Below are positions 1 through 2,912 of a stretch of DNA of 5,064 bases, piece after piece (the stretch's first letter is position 1; each line of letters begins with the position of its first letter). The stretch covers positions 1-5,064 of the forward strand of contig CAZLRH010000054.1 in the NCBI GenBank assembly GCA_964562015.1, in the 5' to 3' direction. This DNA is from CAZLRH01 sp964562015 (GTDB taxonomy: Bacteria > Verrucomicrobiota > Verrucomicrobiia > Opitutales > JABDGR01). The position numbers were made by a program, and so were the translations under genes. Under the pieces are notes generated by a model. That model worked only from the letters and a program-made list of their open reading frames with translations, searched no databases and was not told where the DNA came from.

Positions 1-305
1 GCCAAGCGGTGGGCGACGCTCCGGCCTACATCAGTTTTGACATGGATGCGCTGGATCCAACGGTGGCCCCCGGCACGGGCACGCCGGTGGTGGGCGGCTT
101 GAGCACGCGGGAAGCGATGCGGATGGTGCAGGGCTTGGCGGGGTTGCCCATTGTTGGTGGCGACGTGGTGGAAGTTTCGCCGCCGTTTGACCCGACGGGG
201 ATAACCGCGTTGGTCGGCGCGCAGATTTTGTTTGAGATCCTGTGCGTGGCAGCGCTGTCGCCGCGCGCTCCGGTGAAAAAGGGCGGGAAAAAGCCGAAAA
301 AGTGA
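1..305 (+). CDS. speB: Agmatinase-type ureohydrolase, C-terminal part (5' end outside window)
   Basis: This is the end of a binuclear manganese ureohydrolase of the arginase/agmatinase family, which hydrolyses a guanidino group to urea; for agmatinase the other product is putrescine. The frame is open to the left edge (codons run from base 3) and stops with TGA at 303-305. About 100 residues are present, roughly the last third of a family member. Seen directly: YISFDMDALDP, the SxDxDxxDP metal-binding signature, followed by APGTGTPVVGGLS and the late VVEVSPPFDPTGITA motif, whose Glu is part of the family's conserved C-terminal region. The pattern resembles SpeB agmatinases more than arginases, but guanidinobutyrase or another ureohydrolase cannot be excluded without the N-terminal half. 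The last dozen or so residues form a Lys/Gly-rich basic tail (KKGGKKPKK) beyond the conserved fold. The GTG at base 9 is an internal Val codon, not a start. Confidence 0.85.
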   Translation, partial: QAVGDAPAYISFDMDALDPTVAPGTGTPVVGGLSTREAMRMVQGLAGLPIVGGDVVEVSPPFDPTGITALVGAQILFEILCVAALSPRAPVKKGGKKPKK

Positions 306-420
306 CCACGGCCGCAACAAGTTTCGCCCCACCCTCGCCGACCTCGCCCCATCCGACTCCAGCCAAACTCACACCACTTCGCAGCGACGCAATACCGTTC
401 CCTCGACCGCGTTCTGTTTT

Positions 421-473
421 ATTTAACAAGTCAACGCACGGATTAAACCCGCCCCAGACTAGGCTTGTTGAAT
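421..473. promoter_or_regulatory. 10-bp inverted repeat upstream of the DUF1905 gene
   Basis: ATTTAACAAG (421-430) and CTTGTTGAAT (464-473) are inverted copies matching at 9 of 10 positions, the tenth being a possible G-U pair in RNA. They are separated by 33 nt and end 28 nt before the ATG at 502. The AT-rich arms stand out from the GC-rich surroundings. The site could be an operator, a leader stem or a terminator remnant from the upstream gene; no T-tract follows it. TTGTTG (465-470), inside the right arm, could be a -35 element, but no good -10 lies 16-18 nt downstream. The rest of 306-501 shows nothing recognisable. Confidence 0.35.
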
Positions 474-501
474 GGTTTCTTATTTGGTGATGTAACTCTC
501 C

Positions 502-1098
502 ATGCAACCCGCTAAGCGGCAAGAAGCCCCGTCAACGATTCGCTTCGAAGCCGAGTTGTCGCGACCGGAGACGACCGCAAAGAAGGGATCAGGGACGCTG
601 CTCACGCTGCCCAAAACAGCGAGCGCAAAGCTGCCTTCTCGAGGGGTGATCATGATTGAGGCCACAATCAACGGCTTCCCGTTTCGCGCCGCGCTCGAGC
701 CGAATGGCCAGGGAAGTCACCAACTCAAGCTTAACGCGGTCATGCAGGAGGCCGCCGATGCAGAAGCTGGCGACACCGTGGCCGTGGAGATCACGCGGGC
801 CGGAGCAGAGCCGGAGAGCCGTGCGCCCGCAGATCTTTCCCTCGCCTTGGCTGCAGTCCCGCGGGCGCAGGCGAAGTGGGCCGAGATTACCCCCAATGCG
901 CGCCAAAACTGGATTCTCTGGCTGAGTTCGGGCAAATTAGAGGAAACGCGCCGGACTCGGATTAAGAAAGCCTGTTCCATGCTGGCGGCGGGAAAAAAAC
1001 GCGTCTGTTGTTTCGGCGGCCAAGGCTGGCTGAGGAAAGCTCATAAAACAGCCGGTGAAAACTGGCGGCTGTTGGGAAGGATGAAGGATGAGGGCTGA
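502..1098 (+). CDS. DUF1905 + YdeI/OmpD-associated (OmdA-like) domain protein
   Basis: A complete 198-residue protein beginning at ATG 502 and ending at TGA 1096-1098. Residues about 13-98 match DUF1905 as I know it: FEAEL near the start, a TLPKTASAKLPSRG segment, then EATINGFPFRAALEPNGQGSHQL and AGDTVAVEI, a small beta-barrel-like domain. Residues about 110-170 match the YdeI/OmpD-associated (OmdA) helical domain: a W-x-x-I-T-P-N-A-R start, WILWLSSGKLEETRRTRIKKA, then SMLAAGKKRVCCF. The two domains commonly occur together in one protein; names such as 'bacteriocin-protection protein' are carried by annotation and the molecular function is not established. No signal peptide or membrane segment is visible, so it is probably cytosolic. 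No Shine-Dalgarno sequence precedes the start (TGTAACTCTCC), but DUF1905 begins right after it and the next in-frame Met (M51) lies inside the domain. The last 20 or so residues, after GWLRKA, look like an unconserved extension. Confidence 0.88.
   Translation: MQPAKRQEAPSTIRFEAELSRPETTAKKGSGTLLTLPKTASAKLPSRGVIMIEATINGFPFRAALEPNGQGSHQLKLNAVMQEAADAEAGDTVAVEITRAGAEPESRAPADLSLALAAVPRAQAKWAEITPNARQNWILWLSSGKLEETRRTRIKKACSMLAAGKKRVCCFGGQGWLRKAHKTAGENWRLLGRMKDEG
1047..1073 (+). other. Perfect 8-bp stem within the 3' end of the DUF1905 gene
   Basis: AACAGCCG (1047-1054) and CGGCTGTT (1066-1073) are perfect inverted copies around an 11-nt loop containing GAAAAC. An alternative fold pairs CCGGT with ACTGG around a GAAA loop. 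It lies 23 nt before the stop codon, in the stretch coding the unconserved tail, and is followed by a purine-rich direct repeat (GAAGGAT twice) rather than a T-tract. It may be a transcript 3' structure that the reading frame now runs through. Confidence 0.3.
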
Positions 1099-1102
1099 GT
1101 AT

Positions 1103-1124
1103 CTGGCTACGGAGTACCAGCTTT
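1103..1124 (+). terminator. Weak terminator-like hairpin after the DUF1905 gene
   Basis: Just after the TGA at 1098, CTGG-C-TAC (1103-1110) can pair with GTA-CCAG (1114-1120) around GGA with one bulged C, followed only by CTTT. The short stem and weak T-tract make this a poor intrinsic terminator. It is the best candidate I see before the palindromic element that starts at 1146. Confidence 0.2.
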
Positions 1125-1145
1125 AGAGCGTATTCAATAAAAGTA

Positions 1146-1301
1146 TAGCCGTTGGTGGGGGCCCTTGGCGGCGATGCGGAATTTTCGTCGCGGAGCGACG
1201 CGACCCGGGCGCCTACGCCACCGTGGGCTAAAGTCCACGGCTACCTGGCGCGGCCTCGCTCCGCGAGGCGAAGGCGATCCAGATCCCGGCGCTGACGGCT
1301 A
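1146..1301. repeat. Nested palindromic (REP-like) intergenic element
   Basis: Several inverted pairs share nearly one centre. The core, CCGTGGGCTAAAGTCCACGG (1221-1240), has 6-bp perfect arms plus a G-U and a C-G pair. GCGCC (1209-1213) pairs with GGCGC (1247-1251). TCGCGGAGCGA (1188-1198) is the exact reverse complement of TCGCTCCGCGA (1256-1266). TAGCCGT (1146-1152) pairs with ACGGCTA (1295-1301). The midpoints fall at about 1223-1231. The outer arms are also local hairpins: CGTCGC-GGA-GCGACG (1186-1200) and CCTCGC-TCC-GCGAGG (1254-1268). ACGGCTAC occurs twice in direct orientation (1237-1244, 1295-1302). It sits between the 3' ends of two convergent genes, the usual place for REP/BIME-type DNA, and may also end transcription from both sides. 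No transposase is attached. The remaining bases to 1346 show nothing else. Confidence 0.6.
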
Positions 1302-1346
1302 CGAAATTATTGAAATTGCTCGATAGTTAGGGGATCCGGTTACGGC

Positions 1347-2600
1347 TCACGGCTTGGGCACGGCCAGGCTGGACTGCAGCATCGAAACGAGGTCGTTCGC
1401 GTCATTCGGTTCAGGGTCCATCCACCGCGAGCCGTAAACAAGTTTGGGGACCGAGCCGCCACCGGTGCCGCCGAAGAGCCGAATGGAAGTTTGCATATAT
1501 TGATCAATCCACGGGTCGGCCCGGGCGGCGTCGAACTTCGCCTGGCCGACCAAGGCGACGGCTTTGGCCGTGGCGTCGTCGACAGTGCGCGGACGCCAGG
1601 GTTCGCCGGGCTCCTGGTAATACATCCAGCGGTCAAATTCTGGAAAGGCCTCGCGCTTCGCCACCCAAACCGCGAGGGCAATCCTGGTCAGTTCGCAGGA
1701 GTCCTTGAAGGCCTCGACGTCGCGGGGGATAAAGGGATTGCAGTGGGTATTCAAGGGCGCAGGGCAAAGGGCAAAGGCCAGCTTTCCACCATAGCGATCA
1801 ATCGTTTCGTCGAGCAGGGCATGCAATCGCTGGCAATGAGGGCATTCATAATCAAAGAGCAGAGTGACGACGCAGGGAGCGTCCGGTGAACCGACCAGCG
1901 GCACGGCGTGGGGGTTGAGAGCTAGCGGACTAAACACATGCGACGCGCCGCTGCGCAAGACCGGCTTGGGGACGAAGACGACTTGGCCAATCGCCAGCAG
2001 GCCCGCCAGGGCCACACCCAGCAGGGCCACGCCGAGCGCGGGCCAAGGCGTGAGGATAGGTTGTACAGCGAGCGGAGAAACGCCCGGGACTGGAGTGGGA
2101 TTGGGCGGTACGACCTCGGTTGCAGTGTCGGCGAATGACCTGGGCGCCTGGCCAATCACCAATGCGGCCAACACCAGGCCAGTGACGTGCGTGGCCATGC
2201 AATAGGGGCAAAAGGCGCCGATGAACCATTTCTGCACGATGATGAACCAGACGGCGCTGCCAGCCGCCGCACCCACCAGAACCAACAGCGCGCGCCAAGC
2301 CATCCGTCGCACCGTTGCCTCCGTGACGGTGCCCAGGTAAAAACTGGCTACAAGCATCGCCATATACGCCCCCGCCGCCAATCCGCTGACGGGCAAGACT
2401 CCGCCGATGGTCGACCAGCGGCTGCCGAGCACTTGGTCACACGGGCTTCCTCCGCTGCAGCCGATCACAGTCCCGCCCATCACATAATGCCAGCCCAGGT
2501 AGGCGCTCAAGGCCAACCCCAGCGCGCTCAAGCCCGTTATGGCCCAGCGCCACCAAGGCCAGGACGAGCGCAAGCGCGTGATTTTTTCGTGAGGACGCAA
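1347..2600 (-). CDS. VKOR-DsbA fusion: vitamin K epoxide reductase family membrane protein with thioredoxin-like domain
   Basis: A complete 417-residue protein with TGA at 1349-1347. Bacterial VKOR proteins oxidise a DsbA-like partner and pass electrons to membrane quinone, thereby making disulfides in exported proteins; here both are one chain. Seen directly: a short basic N-terminus, likely TM helices at about 18-41, 66-90, 103-123, 129-150 and 187-210; loop cysteines C48 and C54 (GCSGGSPCDQVLGSRWS); the quinone-proximal pair C131-C134 (FCPYC); then a thioredoxin-fold domain from about 230 with C253-P-H-C256 (the DsbA-type CPHC motif) and a likely cis-Pro at P385 (SVPKL). The four-helix VKOR plus fifth linking helix matches the architecture of the cyanobacterial VKOR-Trx enzyme, with a longer Pro-rich linker (164-187). 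C287 and C302 may form a structural disulfide; C243 and C279 are extra. The start is TTG at 2600: an in-frame TAA lies five codons upstream, and no ATG precedes M41, which is already inside TM1. No clear Shine-Dalgarno is present. Confidence 0.92.
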   Translation of the reverse strand: MRPHEKITRLRSSWPWWRWAITGLSALGLALSAYLGWHYVMGGTVIGCSGGSPCDQVLGSRWSTIGGVLPVSGLAAGAYMAMLVASFYLGTVTEATVRRMAWRALLVLVGAAAGSAVWFIIVQKWFIGAFCPYCMATHVTGLVLAALVIGQAPRSFADTATEVVPPNPTPVPGVSPLAVQPILTPWPALGVALLGVALAGLLAIGQVVFVPKPVLRSGASHVFSPLALNPHAVPLVGSPDAPCVVTLLFDYECPHCQRLHALLDETIDRYGGKLAFALCPAPLNTHCNPFIPRDVEAFKDSCELTRIALAVWVAKREAFPEFDRWMYYQEPGEPWRPRTVDDATAKAVALVGQAKFDAARADPWIDQYMQTSIRLFGGTGGGSVPKLVYGSRWMDPEPNDANDLVSMLQSSLAVPKP

Positions 2601-2620
2601 GGTTTCTGCGAGTTAATTTG

Positions 2621-2700
2621 ACCACGGATTATACGGATAGCACGGATGACGAAAACGAAACCGCGAGTCTTTGGGTAGATATTTCCGTGTTAGCGGTGGT
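2621..2700. repeat. Inverted intergenic element with 9-bp ACGGAT tandem repeats
   Basis: The left end holds ACGGAT three times at an exact 9-bp period (2624, 2633, 2642). The right end, TCCGTGTTAGCGGTGGT (2684-2700), read in reverse is ACCACCGCTAACACGGA. That matches the left end at 14 of 17 positions once one 9-bp unit is skipped. The element is therefore about 80 bp with imperfect inverted ends, one of them expanded by a repeat unit. From memory, similar ACCACGGAT-type sequences recur between genes in many environmental bacteria; this was not searched. Confidence 0.5.
2628..2655 (-). promoter_or_regulatory. Candidate sigma70-type promoter for the VKOR gene
   Basis: On the minus strand there is a perfect TATAAT (2633-2628), preceded by a 16-nt spacer and TTTTCG (2655-2650), which matches TTGACA at only three of six positions. 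Initiation about 7 nt downstream would give a leader of roughly 20 nt before the TTG start at 2600. The -10 arises where two ACGGAT repeat units join, so it may be a chance product of the repeat. The weak -35 keeps confidence low. Confidence 0.35.
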
Positions 2701-2721
2701 ATTGGTTCTGTTTTTATAAAT

Positions 2722-2754
2722 CGAAAAAATGCGGCGCGGTGAGGGCACCGCGCC
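2722..2754 (-). terminator. Rho-independent terminator candidate downstream of the arabinofuranosidase gene
   Basis: Read on the minus strand, GGCGCGGTG pairs perfectly with CACCGCGCC over a CCCT loop (2754-2733). Three nucleotides (GCA) and six T residues (2729-2724) follow. A 9-bp GC-rich stem, a tetraloop and a close T-run make a good intrinsic terminator, placed 158 nt after the arabinofuranosidase stop codon and before the VKOR promoter candidate. The same stem is one member of the hairpin pair at 2733-2829, so its terminator role may be secondary. Confidence 0.5.
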
Positions 2755-2829
2755 CTACCCCAAGCTCCAATGCGTACTGAGATTAGTGCGCCGTCTGTTC
2801 ACCGGCAGGCGCGCTGCCCTCAGCGCGCC
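2733..2829. repeat. Inverted pair of 22-nt REP-like hairpins
   Basis: Hairpin 1 (2733-2754) has arms GGCGCGGTG and CACCGCGCC around AGGG. Hairpin 2 (2808-2829) has arms GGCGCGCTG and CAGCGCGCC around CCCT; on the minus strand its loop is AGGG. In the same orientation the two 22-nt units differ at only two positions, and those two are paired with each other (G-C against C-G), so both 9-bp stems stay perfect. They are head-to-head or tail-to-tail with 53 nt between them, the arrangement of REP pairs (BIMEs). Flanking sequence is not obviously conserved. The intervening 2755-2807 and the following 2830-2890 show no gene that I can support. Confidence 0.7.
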
Positions 2830-2890
2830 GTCGAAGACGGGTTTCAAAACGCGTCGCAACCTCTCTGGAATTAAATTGATTTCGGAATGG

Positions 2891-2912
2891 GGCATCGCGC
2901 AAGCGCGAGGCC
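2891..2912 (-). other. Hairpin abutting the arabinofuranosidase stop codon
   Basis: TCGCGC (2895-2900) and GCGCGA (2903-2908) form a tight stem, extended after one mismatch by GGC (2891-2893) pairing with GCC (2910-2912), so it overlaps the last base of the stop codon. No T-run follows on the minus strand. It could protect the mRNA 3' end but is weak as a terminator. Confidence 0.3.

Noticed and set aside
31..522. Minus-strand frame of 163 codons across the left end
   Set aside because: It lies antisense to the ureohydrolase and crosses the AT-rich inverted repeat. Its translation shows no recognisable motif.
1187..1268. CRISPR array or tandem repeat array
   Set aside because: The repeated words are inverted copies about a common centre, not evenly spaced direct repeats with unique spacers.
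2437..2625. Overlapping minus-strand frame beginning with GTG at 2625, read as an alternative or frameshifted N-terminus of the VKOR gene
   Set aside because: The frame gives no membrane helix or VKOR motif, while the frame starting at TTG 2600 has a basic N-terminus leading straight into TM1. The T6 run at 2582-2587 could allow a frameshift, but nothing requires one.
2621..2829. Insertion sequence remnant or attachment site
   Set aside because: No transposase or integrase fragment, no target-site duplication and no tRNA gene was found; the palindromic repeats explain the structure better.
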